In this document: positions 26,631-35,705 of the stretch, piece by piece
Numbering within the stretch: the stretch's first letter is position 1
How the letters are laid out: each line of letters opens with the position of its first letter
Source: Halomonas meridiana
GTDB taxonomy: Bacteria > Pseudomonadota > Gammaproteobacteria > Pseudomonadales > Halomonadaceae
Reading direction: 5' to 3'
Assembly: GCF_009846525.1 (NCBI RefSeq)
Contig: NZ_CP024621.1
Coordinates: forward strand, 2,790,001-2,854,000
Length of the DNA: 64,000 bases
Made by a program: the position numbers and the translations under genes
Notes under the pieces: model-generated
What the model was told of the DNA's origin: nothing
The model's input: only the letters and a program-made list of their open reading frames with translations
Databases searched by the model: none

Positions 26631-27362
26631 ATGGGTAGGGCGTTTCAAAACCGTAAGGAATCCATGGCCAAAACGGCCGCTGCGAAAACCAAGGTGTACA
26701 GCAAGTATGGGCGTGAAATCTACGTCTGTGCCAAAGCTGGCGGTACGGACCCCAACGGTAACCTCGCGCTGCGTGGATTGATGGAGCGCGCCAAGAAAGA
26801 TCAGGTGCCGTCCCACGTGATCGACAAGGCCCTGGACAAAGCCAGCGGCGCAGGCGGTGAAGATTTCTCCCCGGCGCGCTACGAAGGCTTTGGCCCCGGC
26901 AACGCCATGGTGATCGTCGACTGCCTGACCGATAACCCCAACCGCACCTTTGGCGACGTGCGCGGCTGCTTCACCAAAACCAAAAGCAAAATCGGCACGC
27001 CGGGCAGCGTGAGCCACATGTTCGACCACTGCGCGATCTTCTCTTTCGCTGGTAGCGATGAAGAAACCGTACTGGAAGCGCTGATGGAAGCCGACGTGGA
27101 CGTGACCGATATCGAACAGGAAGAGGGTCGCATCACCGTCTTTGCGCCGCATACCGACTACGCCAAAGCCAAGCAGGCACTGTTGGATGCGCTGGGTGAG
27201 ATCGACTTCGAGGTCGACGAAATCCAGTTCTTGCCACAAACCACCACGCCCATCGAAGGCGACGACGTGGCGATGTTTGAAAAGTTTCTGGGCATGCTCA
27301 ACGAGCTGGACGACGTCCAGAACGTCTTCCATAACGCGGAACTGCCGGAAGACGAGGCTTGA
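26631..27362 (+). CDS. YebC/PmpR-family regulator (YeeN-like subgroup)
   Basis: This 243-residue protein has the three-domain YebC fold. Typical blocks are [40 protein letters not shown] and [20 protein letters not shown]. The N-terminal sequence (FQNRK, TDPNGN) matches the YeeN-type branch rather than classic YebC (GHSKW). The family has been described both as DNA-binding regulators and, more recently, as ribosome-associated factors that relieve stalling. AAAGGA lies 9 nt before the ATG. It converges on the DUF429 gene with 4 bp between stops. Confidence 0.9.
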   Translation: MGRAFQNRKESMAKTAAAKTKVYSKYGREIYVCAKAGGTDPNGNLALRGLMERAKKDQVPSHVIDKALDKASGAGGEDFSPARYEGFGPGNAMVIVDCLTDNPNRTFGDVRGCFTKTKSKIGTPGSVSHMFDHCAIFSFAGSDEETVLEALMEADVDVTDIEQEEGRITVFAPHTDYAKAKQALLDALGEIDFEVDEIQFLPQTTTPIEGDDVAMFEKFLGMLNELDDVQNVFHNAELPEDEA

Positions 27363-27366
27363 GCCG

Positions 27367-28122
27367 CTAGTCGCTCAACGCATCCCTCGGCACGAAGATC
27401 CACCCTTCCGCCGCTGGCATCTCTGCCGGCGGCCACGCAATCTGCGCAGGCGCCTGCTCGAGACTCCAGGCAAGCAGGGCACAAAAGCAGGCGTCCTGGC
27501 TATCCTGCTGCTTCGGCGTTGGCTGATGCAGCAGGGTAACGACGGTCTCGGGTGCGCGAACCCTCTCTAGCAACGCGGCAAACGCTACCGAGCGTTTCGC
27601 CGGCGACGGATACCCCTCGACAGCCAACAGCTCCCCCTGCTCGCTCGTCCACTGGCCACACTGCACGCGATGGGGCGCAAAGCGCGCCAGCACGTGCATG
27701 CCCTTGGTGGCCTGGCTACCAATCATGTCCTTGATCGGAGAGAGCGGCGTCACCCCACGAGCAAAGAGCCAACGCTCCGTTTGGCGATACAGGTAGGGAT
27801 TGTCCTGCGAGCGGCCCAGGGCATCGACGGGCTGACCCTGAGCGAGGGCCAGCAGTGCTTGGGGAAACGCCAAGGGCGTGTCGATGGCCATGACGACCCG
27901 TTCTTGGCCACTGGCCGTGATTTGGCACAGCGCCAACAAGCGATTCAACAGGTCACGAGTCGAGCTCGCGTCGTTGAGCGTTTGGCGTAGATTGCCCCGC
28001 CAGGGCGTGCCCAGCAAGGTTAGCGACTCGTCCAGTACGACCAGCGCATCGCGGCTGGCGGGATTGTGGTCGCAGTTCCAGCCGCCCACATCCCATCCAA
28101 GATATAGGGTGGTCGTCGTCAT
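27367..28122 (-). CDS. DUF429 family protein (predicted RNase H-like)
   Basis: A 251-residue protein of the DUF429 family, predicted to have an RNase H-like fold but with no established substrate. The first strand TLYLGWDVGGWN and the strand RVVMAIDTPLAF each place an Asp where the family puts acidic catalytic residues, and VEGYPSPAKRS and QDSQDACFCALLAW are later conserved blocks. The ATG overlaps the mscS stop as TAATG, so it is the translationally coupled third gene of an operon with MscS and an NTPase-like protein. Confidence 0.72.
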   Translation of the reverse strand: MTTTTLYLGWDVGGWNCDHNPASRDALVVLDESLTLLGTPWRGNLRQTLNDASSTRDLLNRLLALCQITASGQERVVMAIDTPLAFPQALLALAQGQPVDALGRSQDNPYLYRQTERWLFARGVTPLSPIKDMIGSQATKGMHVLARFAPHRVQCGQWTSEQGELLAVEGYPSPAKRSVAFAALLERVRAPETVVTLLHQPTPKQQDSQDACFCALLAWSLEQAPAQIAWPPAEMPAAEGWIFVPRDALSD

Positions 28123-28949
28123 TAGCTGGCCGCGCCTTTGGCATCGAGTGCCGCATCGGGCGGTAGCAGCGCGGGAGTGACGCCTGCCGCACTCAGTACC
28201 GCCTTGCCACGCACCGTCAAATCGGTAATGAAGAGAAACTGCTGACGCGGGTCTACCGGATACGCGCGAATACGGTAGTGAGTTCCCCAGGGTTTCTCTT
28301 CGGCGACCACGACAATCGGCTCGTCGAACTTCAAATAAGCGCTGGTCAGCGCGACATCGCGCAGCGCTTTGCGCACCCAACCCGCCTCGTGCTCGGGGTG
28401 TAGATAAAAACTCGCCACGCACTGAAGGCTGGTGCCACCGTTATTGGCGTTATAGATCGCCGAATCCCACAGCTTCAAGTGTGGTACGGCGACCAAGTCA
28501 TCATCGGGAGTCTGCACTTCCACCGTGCGCATGCCAACGTGTTTCACCTCACCGTACGTGCCTTCGATATTGACCCAGTCGCCGGGGCGATAAGGCAGCT
28601 CCACCGCCGAGACGACCCCAGCGATAAGGCTGCTCACATAATCTTTCAGCGCAAAGCCAATGGCCAAGCCAATGGCACCCAGCAGAGTGACCATATTGCG
28701 TAGCGACGGCTCAATGATGATCGGGACGGCGATGGCCAGCGCAACGATCAGAATGATCAGCCGCGTCAGCGGTACCAGTGCAAAGACGCGGAAGCGCACT
28801 TGACCATGCAGCCGATTGGCCAGCCAGTTGAGACCACGCTGACTGGCAATGATCAACAAGATCGTACTACCTAAAATGATGCCCAGCGTGATCAGCGCTT
28901 GACTGTCCATCTCGTTAAACAGTTTGGCGTACTGCCCTTGATCGTCCAT
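28122..28949 (-). CDS. Small MscS-family mechanosensitive channel
   Basis: This is a 275-residue channel with an N-terminal helix (about 16-35), a second helix pair (53-75), and the pore-lining TM3 (LLGAIGLAIGFALKDYVSSLIAGV), followed by the beta domain (RPGDWVNIEGTYGEVKHVGMRTVEVQT). Length and layout match E. coli MscS, which opens under hypo-osmotic shock, an expected need in a halophile. AAGGAG precedes the ATG. It lies 9 nt after the NTPase-like gene and overlaps the DUF429 start by 1 nt. Confidence 0.9.
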   Translation of the reverse strand: MDDQGQYAKLFNEMDSQALITLGIILGSTILLIIASQRGLNWLANRLHGQVRFRVFALVPLTRLIILIVALAIAVPIIIEPSLRNMVTLLGAIGLAIGFALKDYVSSLIAGVVSAVELPYRPGDWVNIEGTYGEVKHVGMRTVEVQTPDDDLVAVPHLKLWDSAIYNANNGGTSLQCVASFYLHPEHEAGWVRKALRDVALTSAYLKFDEPIVVVAEEKPWGTHYRIRAYPVDPRQQFLFITDLTVRGKAVLSAAGVTPALLPPDAALDAKGAAS

Positions 28950-28958
28950 CTACGCTCC

Positions 28959-30137
28959 TTAAAGCGGGTCTACCAGATAATTACGCGACTCTAGCAGTTG
29001 CCGTACGCTGGCATAGCTCAACGGTGCGACCTGCCAACGCCCCTGCTGACGGCTGAGAATGCCACGCCGCGCCAGCGCAAAACGTGCGTTCAGCGCTTCG
29101 TGATCGGAAAACGGCAGCACGTGCTTCAGGGCTTGGTCTTCAAGCCCGCCGTGAATCAGCAGCGTGTGCAGTAGCAGCGTGGCTAAGTCGCCGGTATCTG
29201 CCGGAAGCTCGGCATCGGCTAGGGCATCGAGTAGCCATAGCTCTTGCGCGTTGCTGCGCGTCTCTGGCGCGTCGTCGGAGGTATTCGCCTCCGACGGCTC
29301 CCGCAGTCGCTCTCGCCAGTAGTGCCACGCAATTCCCAAATGTCCGCGGCAGTGCGCTGCCAGCCGCTGCAGTTCTTTGAAGACGGCCTTACTATCGCTT
29401 TCGCTCGATAGAATCGGTTTCCCGGTCCGCGTGCTATATACCGTCGGACATGCTCCCGCCGTTTGGGTCACGCGGTGGGAGAAGTAGTGGGCTAACTGCT
29501 CGCCTTCGAGCCCTTGCAGGGTCAATACCGGTACGCCCTCGAGGCCGACGGCGTGCTGCAAGTAGGCATACGTCCAGCTATCACAGCCGATCACGCTCAT
29601 GCCCAGACGCCCGCTCAGAGCGCGTTCGACCAGTTCACGCACGCCCTGAAGGCCGTTGGTATGTCGCAGAAAGTGACGCTCCAGCGCTGGGATGGCCCAG
29701 CGTTTGAGTGGCGTGGCATGATCGACCCAGGCCAAGCGCCCGTCGACCAGCTCGGACAGCGTAGGAGCCGTGAGGCACTCGATACCTTGCTGCGCGGCCC
29801 AGTGGCTCACTACCGCTTCGTGCCCACCGTGGGGCGGTGAGATGAACAGCACGACGGGCGTTTCTTCATAGGCGCGTAGTGCCTGCTCCAAACGGTGGGC
29901 AGCAGGCGTCCAATCGATACTGGGTGCCCAGTGGGCCAGCTTGACCTCCGGCAGCGCGCGCAGTTCGCTCTCCTGCTTGGCTTGGCGCTCGGAGGCCTCG
30001 CGGCCGATCATCCAAGTCGTGGCTGCTCGCCAGCTACGCCGCCACTGGCTGGCCTGGGTGCGTTCGGGGGTGTGAAAGGTGTCCAGTGCCACCACGTTCC
30101 ATGGCGATAACGCCGCGTTCGTTGAGCCTTGCGCCAT
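28959..30137 (-). CDS. Unknown protein with NTPase-like core, MscS operon leader
   Basis: A 392-residue soluble protein I cannot assign to a named family. A strand-loop-helix at residues 95-113 (VVLFIS then PPHGGHEAVVSHW) sits where a P-loop would be expected, but it lacks the GK[ST] of Walker A. A second strand, RLAWVDH at 134-140, resembles a Walker B position, and GMSVIGCDSWTYAYLQ forms another Rossmann-like strand. The last about 80 residues look like a winged-helix (LNARFALARRGILSRQQGRW). The start at 30137 has GAGGCAG upstream. It is first in an operon with mscS and DUF429, implying a link to membrane-tension or envelope function. Confidence 0.55.
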   Translation of the reverse strand: MAQGSTNAALSPWNVVALDTFHTPERTQASQWRRSWRAATTWMIGREASERQAKQESELRALPEVKLAHWAPSIDWTPAAHRLEQALRAYEETPVVLFISPPHGGHEAVVSHWAAQQGIECLTAPTLSELVDGRLAWVDHATPLKRWAIPALERHFLRHTNGLQGVRELVERALSGRLGMSVIGCDSWTYAYLQHAVGLEGVPVLTLQGLEGEQLAHYFSHRVTQTAGACPTVYSTRTGKPILSSESDSKAVFKELQRLAAHCRGHLGIAWHYWRERLREPSEANTSDDAPETRSNAQELWLLDALADAELPADTGDLATLLLHTLLIHGGLEDQALKHVLPFSDHEALNARFALARRGILSRQQGRWQVAPLSYASVRQLLESRNYLVDPL

Positions 30138-30274
30138 CGTCTGCCTCGGTTCGGTAAAGTAGATTAAGGTTAGCATGCCTGAGGCGCTGCCCTCGGGGCT
30201 AGTCGAACTTATCGGCTAGAATAAAGTCGTTATAGCCAAGCAACTCCCCTTTGAGCGATGTGCAGGAGGCAACG

Positions 30275-30541
30275 ATGAGCGTGGTGAATGTCACGATGGC
30301 GGAGCTTCACGAGAAGCTTGCAAAGTGCATTGCGGGCGAGCGGGTGCTCATTGAGCAGGAAGGGAATCGATTCAGCGGCCGTATCCAGCATGTCGGTGTG
30401 ATGGGGGTAAAAGTCATTCCTGAAACCGTCATCAAAAACAGTACCGGTGACCCAGGGGATATGGATGGCGTGACCGTGCCCTACGACGATATTTGGGAGC
30501 TGGAAGTCAAAGGCGTGGTCTACAGCCGACTGGGGGAGTAA
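30275..30541 (+). CDS. Small conserved-looking protein, unknown function
   Basis: An 88-residue protein with a strong AGGAGG site 7 nt before the ATG. After a helix (MAELHEKLAKCIAG) it shows alternating strands (RVLIEQEGNRFSGRIQHVGV, KVIPETVIKN, DIWELEVKGVVYSRL) suggesting a small beta-barrel, possibly SH3- or Sm-like. I recognise no family. It is monocistronic and divergent from the NTPase-like gene, with a 137-bp shared upstream region. Confidence 0.6.
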   Translation: MSVVNVTMAELHEKLAKCIAGERVLIEQEGNRFSGRIQHVGVMGVKVIPETVIKNSTGDPGDMDGVTVPYDDIWELEVKGVVYSRLGE

Positions 30542-30562
30542 CGTAGCCTCCCCCCTCATGGC

Positions 30563-30594
30563 AAAAAAAGCGCGCCTGCTTTTGGCAGACGCGC
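30563..30594 (-). terminator. Rho-independent terminator of the MDR dehydrogenase gene
   Basis: GCGCGCCTGC (30570-30579) pairs with GCAGACGCGC (30585-30594) with one mismatch. On the minus strand the stem is followed by seven T residues, about 50 nt past the stop of the dehydrogenase gene. It can also end transcription from the small plus-strand gene at 30541. Confidence 0.8.
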
Positions 30595-30643
30595 CTTTGA
30601 CTCGTTGCTTTTTTTACTCATTGTGCAAAGCGTCGCGCTTCGC

Positions 30644-31651
30644 TCAATAGGTCAGGCAGATCTTACCAAAGTGCTTGCCTGACTCTTGATGACGAAACGC
30701 ATCGGCGATCTCGCTGAGCGGGAATTCACGGTCGATGATCGGTTTGAGCTTCGCCGCTTCGATCGCTTGGATCATCTCGATCTGATGACGACGGCTGCCT
30801 ACGATAAGCCCCTGCAATTTAGCCTGTTTTGCCATCAGCTTAGCCGTCGGAATCTCACCTTCACGGCCGGTGAGCACACCAATCAGTGAGATATGCCCGC
30901 CAATCTTCACCGCATCGATGGATTGCGGCAGCGTACCGGGGCCACCTACTTCGACCACGTGATCCACGCCTTCGCCATGGGTGAGCGCTTGCACGGCTTT
31001 GCCCCACTCCGGGGTCTCACGGTAGTTGATGGTGTGATCCGCGCCTAGCGTGCGCAGGCGTTCCAGCTTTTCATTAGACGAAGACGTGCCGATCACCCGA
31101 GCGCCCATCAGTTTGGCAAACTGTAAGGCGAAGATAGACACACCGCCGGTGCCGAGTACCAGCACGGTATCGCCAGCCTTCAAGCCGCCGTCTACTACTA
31201 GCGCGCGCCAGGCGGTTAGGCCTGCGGTCGTCAACGTGGCGGACTCGGCATGGCTGTAGCCTTGCGGCTGGCGAGTAAACCACTCAGCCGGGCGAATCAC
31301 CTGCTCGCGGGCATAGCCATCGACGCCATCGCCTGGGGTGGTGGTGAAGTCGCCTACGCGCGCCGGGCCTTCCAGCCAGTAAGGGAAGAAAGTCGAGACG
31401 ACCGCATCGCCCACGGCAAACTCTTCCACACCTTCGCCAACGGCTTCCACCACGCCCGCACCGTCGGACATTGGGATGCGCTTATCATCGGTGGGAATCA
31501 TCCCCGCCACGACCGCGTAGTCGTGAAAGTTCAGTGAGCTGGCGTGCAGGCGCACTTTGATCTCGCCGGGGCCTGGCTCCCCTGGGGCTGCCACGTCGAC
31601 AACGTTCAATTTATCTAAACCGCCGGGTTGTTGAAGCTCAATCGCTTGCAT
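30644..31651 (-). CDS. Zinc-independent medium-chain alcohol dehydrogenase/quinone reductase
   Basis: A 335-residue MDR enzyme. The GroES-like domain contains KVRLHASSLNFHDYAVVAG and MSDGAGVVEAVG, and the Rossmann domain starts DTVLVLGTGGVSIFALQFAK and continues GARVIGTSSSNEKL, which suggests NADPH use. The Cys and His ligands of zinc-dependent alcohol dehydrogenases are replaced (SSLNFHD), placing it with quinone oxidoreductase-like members. Substrate unknown. AGGAGAG lies before the ATG at 31651; the preceding GTG is less likely. Confidence 0.85.
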   Translation of the reverse strand: MQAIELQQPGGLDKLNVVDVAAPGEPGPGEIKVRLHASSLNFHDYAVVAGMIPTDDKRIPMSDGAGVVEAVGEGVEEFAVGDAVVSTFFPYWLEGPARVGDFTTTPGDGVDGYAREQVIRPAEWFTRQPQGYSHAESATLTTAGLTAWRALVVDGGLKAGDTVLVLGTGGVSIFALQFAKLMGARVIGTSSSNEKLERLRTLGADHTINYRETPEWGKAVQALTHGEGVDHVVEVGGPGTLPQSIDAVKIGGHISLIGVLTGREGEIPTAKLMAKQAKLQGLIVGSRRHQIEMIQAIEAAKLKPIIDREFPLSEIADAFRHQESGKHFGKICLTY

Positions 31652-31696
31652 CACTCTCTCCTGTTAACGCGCCCTTACTAGGCGACCGGTCTAGTC

Positions 31697-33589
31697 TCAG
31701 ATGGGGGCGTTGTCATCAGGATCAAGGTCGTTGCCCAAAAAGCCGCCCGACTGACGCTGCCATAGGCCTGCGTAGATGCCGTTTCGGGCCAGCAATTCCT
31801 GATGAGTGCCGCTCTCCACCATGCGCCCTTCATCCACCACAATCAAACGGTCTAGCATGGCAATGGTAGAGAGCCGATGGGCGATGGCAATCACGGTTTT
31901 GCCCTCCATCAAGGCATCCAACTGCTCTTGAATCGCCGCTTCGACTTCGGAATCCAGCGCCGAGGTGGCTTCATCCAACACCAGGATGGGGGCGTCTTTG
32001 AGCAGCACCCGGGCGATGGCAATGCGCTGGCGCTGGCCGCCTGAGAGCTTCACACCCCGCTCACCCACATGAGCATCCAAACCTCGCCGCCCTTTGGGGT
32101 CGACTAGGTCGTTGATGAAGGTATCAGCATGGGCGCGGCACACCGCCTGCCAGACATCCGCATCGCTGGCATTCGGGCTGCCGTAGCGGATGTTGTCCCG
32201 CAGCGAGCGGTGCAGCAGCGAGGTATCTTGGGTCACCATGCCGATCTGGTGGCGCAGCGAGGTCTGGGTGACCTCGGCTATGTTTTGGCCGTCGATCAAA
32301 ATGCGCCCGCCCTGCAAGTCGTAAAAGCGCAGCAGCAGGTTCGCCAGGGTCGATTTTCCCGCCCCGGAGCGGCCAATCAGGCCTATTTTCTCGCCGGGCT
32401 TGATGGTGAGGCTCAGCCCATCGAACACGTTTTTGCTCTCCCCTTTTGCTTGGGCATACTGGAAGCGCAGTGTGTCGAAGACGATCTCGCCGTTGGGCAC
32501 GGTCAGCGCTTTGGCGTTGGGCGCGTCTTTCACCGTCGGCTCCTGGGCGATGGTGTTCATGCCATCCTGCACCGTGCCGATGTTTTCAAACAGCCCGGCC
32601 ACTTCCCATAAAATCCAGTCGGACATGAAGCGGATCCGCATCACCAGGGCAATGGCGATGGCCAGCACACCCAGAGAGATCGCCTCCATGTACCACGCTG
32701 CAATCGCCATGCCTGCCGTGCCGACCAGCAGCAGCGTATTAAGCAGCGTCAAGCAGACGCTCATCACCGTGACCAAACGCATCTGGCGATGCACGGTGAC
32801 CATAAAGCCCTCCATAGCATCTTTGGCGTAGCGCTCTTCGCGCTGAGTGTCGGCAAATAGCTTGATAGTCTGGATATTGCTGTAGCTATCCACCACGCGA
32901 CCGGTCATTTGCGCGCGCGCATCCGCCTGGGCCATGGAAACATCCCGCAGGCGCGGTACGAAAAAGCGCATGATCCCCAAGTAACCGATCAGCCAAAGCC
33001 CTAGCGGCAGCAGCAGCCATGGATCGGCGCGGCCTAGCAAGATGGCCGCCCCTGTAAAATAGACGATGGCGTAGACCAGCAGACCCATCACTTTCGTGAC
33101 GGTTTCCCGCACGGCCAGCGCAGTTTGCATCACTTTTTGCGATACCCGCCCGGCAAACTCATCCTGATAGAATGCCAGGCTCTGGCTGAGCATATGGCGA
33201 TGAGAGAGCCAGCGGCCAATCATCGGGTAGTTACCAAAAATGCTCTGGTGAGTGACCAGCGACTGCAGCAGCACCAATAGCGGCAGGCCCACTACCACTA
33301 ACAAACCAAGGCCCGCCAGCCACAGCCCGTGGTTGGCCCAAAAATCGGCGCGCTCAACGCCGCCCAGCCAATCCACCAAATCGCCCATATAGCTAAAGAA
33401 CACCACCTCTGCAGCAGACACTACCGCCGTTATCAGCGACATCACTAACAGCCACGGCCATACCGGGCGGGAAAAGTGCCAAATGAAAGGCAACAGCCCT
33501 TTGGGCGGTGTGGTGACCTCACCCTCTGGATAAGGGTTGACGCGCTCCTCAAAGAAACGGAACAGCGGCGAGAGCAGACGTGACAGCAT
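31697..33589 (-). CDS. ABC exporter, fused permease and ATPase
   Basis: A 630-residue half-transporter. Six membrane helices lie between residues 45 and 330, and the ATPase follows from about 365. Walker A is GRSGAGKST (406-414), the signature is LSGGQRQRIAIARVLL and Walker B LVLDEATSALDSE, with an H-loop IAHRLST. The family (MsbA/MDR-like B-type) exports lipids, drugs or peptides as a dimer. The cargo is not apparent. AAGGACTTTCC precedes the ATG. The gene stands alone between the dehydrogenase and an AbrB-type membrane protein. Confidence 0.9.
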   Translation of the reverse strand: MLSRLLSPLFRFFEERVNPYPEGEVTTPPKGLLPFIWHFSRPVWPWLLVMSLITAVVSAAEVVFFSYMGDLVDWLGGVERADFWANHGLWLAGLGLLVVVGLPLLVLLQSLVTHQSIFGNYPMIGRWLSHRHMLSQSLAFYQDEFAGRVSQKVMQTALAVRETVTKVMGLLVYAIVYFTGAAILLGRADPWLLLPLGLWLIGYLGIMRFFVPRLRDVSMAQADARAQMTGRVVDSYSNIQTIKLFADTQREERYAKDAMEGFMVTVHRQMRLVTVMSVCLTLLNTLLLVGTAGMAIAAWYMEAISLGVLAIAIALVMRIRFMSDWILWEVAGLFENIGTVQDGMNTIAQEPTVKDAPNAKALTVPNGEIVFDTLRFQYAQAKGESKNVFDGLSLTIKPGEKIGLIGRSGAGKSTLANLLLRFYDLQGGRILIDGQNIAEVTQTSLRHQIGMVTQDTSLLHRSLRDNIRYGSPNASDADVWQAVCRAHADTFINDLVDPKGRRGLDAHVGERGVKLSGGQRQRIAIARVLLKDAPILVLDEATSALDSEVEAAIQEQLDALMEGKTVIAIAHRLSTIAMLDRLIVVDEGRMVESGTHQELLARNGIYAGLWQRQSGGFLGNDLDPDDNAPI

Positions 33590-33656
33590 GGAAAGTCCTT
33601 ACAAGACGCGATAAAAGGGAGTACAGCGTAGGAATGTTTACATAATGATCGCGATG

Positions 33657-34754
33657 TCAGGCGTCAGGATGATGACGCATTAACCAGCGGGCCCAGAAGG
33701 GAGCGACAATCATCAGGGTGACCATCCGCAGCAGGTGATGAAACGCCACGAACACGGGATCGATGTTGAGCGCGACGGCAAGTATCGCCATTTCGCCAAT
33801 ACCGCCAGGGGCCAGCGCCAAAAGCGCCACATCGCGCCCCACACCCACGGTTTGGTGGATCAGTTCGGCAAACACGGCCAGCACGATGAGGGCCAACAGC
33901 GTCGCCACTCCGGATTGCCAAAGATAGCGCCCCAAGAGCCGCCGCGTCATGCCTTGAAAGCGCGAACCAATGGCGCTGCCCAGCACCCAGAGCATCAGGT
34001 TCATACCCCAGCTTGGCAAGGCGAGGCTAGCAATATCCAGCCCGGAGAGTAGCGCGGTGGCTAACAAGGGAGCGAGCAGCGCGGGGCTTGGCAGGCGTAG
34101 CCATTTCCCTAGCGGCAGCAACAGTGGAATAGCCAGCAACAACCAGCCATCGGTGAGTGCTGATTCTGCCGGGCCCAGCGTGCCTTCTCCCCCTTCGAAT
34201 GCCCAAAACAGCGGCGGTAGAAAGAGGATCACCAGCACGATACGCAGCGACTGGGCAATGGCAATGCGCTGCGGGTCGCCACCGCATCGCTCACCCAGTA
34301 GGATCATCGCGGTCATGGCGCCCGGCGAGGCACCAAACCAGGCGCTGACAGGGTCGAAACCACAGCGGCGGTACCAGGCAGACGCCACGGCGGTTGACGC
34401 CGCGACCCCCGCCAACAGCAGCATGGCCGAAACGGGCCAATCCAGCACCCGGTGGGCCAGCTCAGGCGTGACTTGGCTGCCGAGGACCATGCCCATCACC
34501 GCTAAAAACACGCTGCGCAGCGATTCAGGCACTTCAACCTTCACGCCTTTGGCAGACACCAGCAGGTTCGCCACCAAGGGGCCAAGCATCCAGGCCAGCG
34601 GCAGCCCCGTAATGTGAAACAGCACACCACCTGCTGCGCCAACACTGAGCGATAAGACAAGCGCCTTGGCTCTCCCTGCACTGAAACGGCTGCCCTTCAC
34701 ACTCCCCTCCGGTGATCTTTCGGCTATGCGATATGGCAGAGTCGTTTCATCCAA
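33657..34754 (-). CDS. AbrB-type (duplicated) integral membrane protein
   Basis: A 365-residue membrane protein with about ten helices in two homologous halves. Blocks such as GGVLFHITGLPLAWMLGPLVANLL and ALAPGGIGEMAILAVALNIDPVFVAFHHLLRM are hallmarks of the membrane AbrB duplication family, once annotated as ammonia monooxygenase-like and occasionally as regulators. Its real function is not known; a transporter role is likely from the fold. It is not the DNA-binding Bacillus AbrB. No clear ribosome site is seen before the chosen ATG. Confidence 0.85.
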   Translation of the reverse strand: MDETTLPYRIAERSPEGSVKGSRFSAGRAKALVLSLSVGAAGGVLFHITGLPLAWMLGPLVANLLVSAKGVKVEVPESLRSVFLAVMGMVLGSQVTPELAHRVLDWPVSAMLLLAGVAASTAVASAWYRRCGFDPVSAWFGASPGAMTAMILLGERCGGDPQRIAIAQSLRIVLVILFLPPLFWAFEGGEGTLGPAESALTDGWLLLAIPLLLPLGKWLRLPSPALLAPLLATALLSGLDIASLALPSWGMNLMLWVLGSAIGSRFQGMTRRLLGRYLWQSGVATLLALIVLAVFAELIHQTVGVGRDVALLALAPGGIGEMAILAVALNIDPVFVAFHHLLRMVTLMIVAPFWARWLMRHHPDA

Positions 34755-34798
34755 CTACTTACTCTGCTAAGCGTTGCCTCAGTTTATCACTATTGGGG

Positions 34799-35656
34799 TC
34801 AATCCTCGTCGTCGTCATCACGCATTCTCGCTTGGCGCTCTGCCTCTTCTTCTTTGGCGTCGTCGATGACTTCCATCAGCTCATCCACGTTGGCGATGTG
34901 GCTATCAAACTCGAAGTGGCCGGTGAGTTTGCTATCGGGGTGCAGCTCGCCCGCTTCATACAGCGCCCACATCTCCTTGCCGTAGTGAGTAGTGAGCAGC
35001 TCGGGAGCAAAGCGACCAAAATAAGCGCGCATGTTATCGACATCGCGCTCCAGCATGGCGGCGGCGCTGTTATTACCGGCCGCGTCGACCGCTTGGGGCA
35101 AGTCGATAATGACCGGGCCATCGGCATCGACGAGCACGTTGAACTCAGAAAGGTCACCGTGAATCAGACCAGCGCAAAGCATTTTCACCACGTCTTGAAT
35201 CACTTTGGCGTGATAGCGCAGCGCCTGCTCTTCGGTCAGGGTGACATCGTCCAAGCGCGGTGCCACGTCGCCTTCGGCATCGGTGATCATCTCCATCAGC
35301 AGCACGCCATCCACGAAACCGTACGGCTTAGGTACGCGCACATCGGCGGCAGCTAGGCGGTACAGCGCGTCCACCTCGGCGGTGAGCCACGCCTGCTCCT
35401 GCTCTTTCTGGCCGTAGCGAGTTTTCTTGGCCATGGCACGGGCCCGGCGGCTGTTGCGCTCTTTACGCCCCTCTTGGTACTGCACCGCCTGTTTGAAACT
35501 GCGTTGCTTGGCCTCTTTGAAGACTTTGGCACAGCGCGTGTCGTCGCCGCAGCGCACCACATACACCTGCGCTTCCTTGCCGCTCATCAACTGCATCAGC
35601 ACCTCATCGATCAGGCCATCATCGACCAAGGGCTGTAATCGTTTGGGTGTTTTCAT
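34799..35656 (-). CDS. RIO-family serine protein kinase
   Basis: A 285-residue RIO-like kinase of the bacterial PA4780-type branch. Residues include KEAQVYVVRCGD (nucleotide loop), RCAKVFKE with the ATP-binding Lys, the catalytic loop LIHGDLSEFNVLV and the metal motif VIIDLPQAV. A basic segment (RNSRRARAMAKKTRYG) lies between lobes and the C-terminus is a long acidic tail ending DDDDED. RIO kinases act in ribosome maturation in eukaryotes and archaea; the bacterial target is unknown. It follows dbpA, another ribosome-biogenesis gene, in the same direction, which may be meaningful. Confidence 0.88.
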   Translation of the reverse strand: MKTPKRLQPLVDDGLIDEVLMQLMSGKEAQVYVVRCGDDTRCAKVFKEAKQRSFKQAVQYQEGRKERNSRRARAMAKKTRYGQKEQEQAWLTAEVDALYRLAAADVRVPKPYGFVDGVLLMEMITDAEGDVAPRLDDVTLTEEQALRYHAKVIQDVVKMLCAGLIHGDLSEFNVLVDADGPVIIDLPQAVDAAGNNSAAAMLERDVDNMRAYFGRFAPELLTTHYGKEMWALYEAGELHPDSKLTGHFEFDSHIANVDELMEVIDDAKEEEAERQARMRDDDDED

Positions 35657-35683
35657 AGCTTGCTGCGAAGGCTCCTTCTGGTA

Positions 35684-35705
35684 ACGACCCCGTCGTGGGG
35701 GTCGT
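35684..35705. other. Intercistronic hairpin at the dbpA stop
   Basis: ACGACCCC (35684-35691) pairs exactly with GGGGTCGT (35698-35705) across a 6-nt loop, and the end touches the dbpA stop codon. There is no T run in either direction, so it may be a transcript-stability or processing element between dbpA and the upstream-lying kinase gene. Confidence 0.4.

Noticed and set aside
26613-27332. 239-codon minus-strand open frame
   Set aside because: It mirrors yebC and has no start signals or domain.
33657-34754. AbrB transcription factor or ammonia monooxygenase
   Set aside because: The protein is a duplicated membrane protein; those names are historical mislabels.
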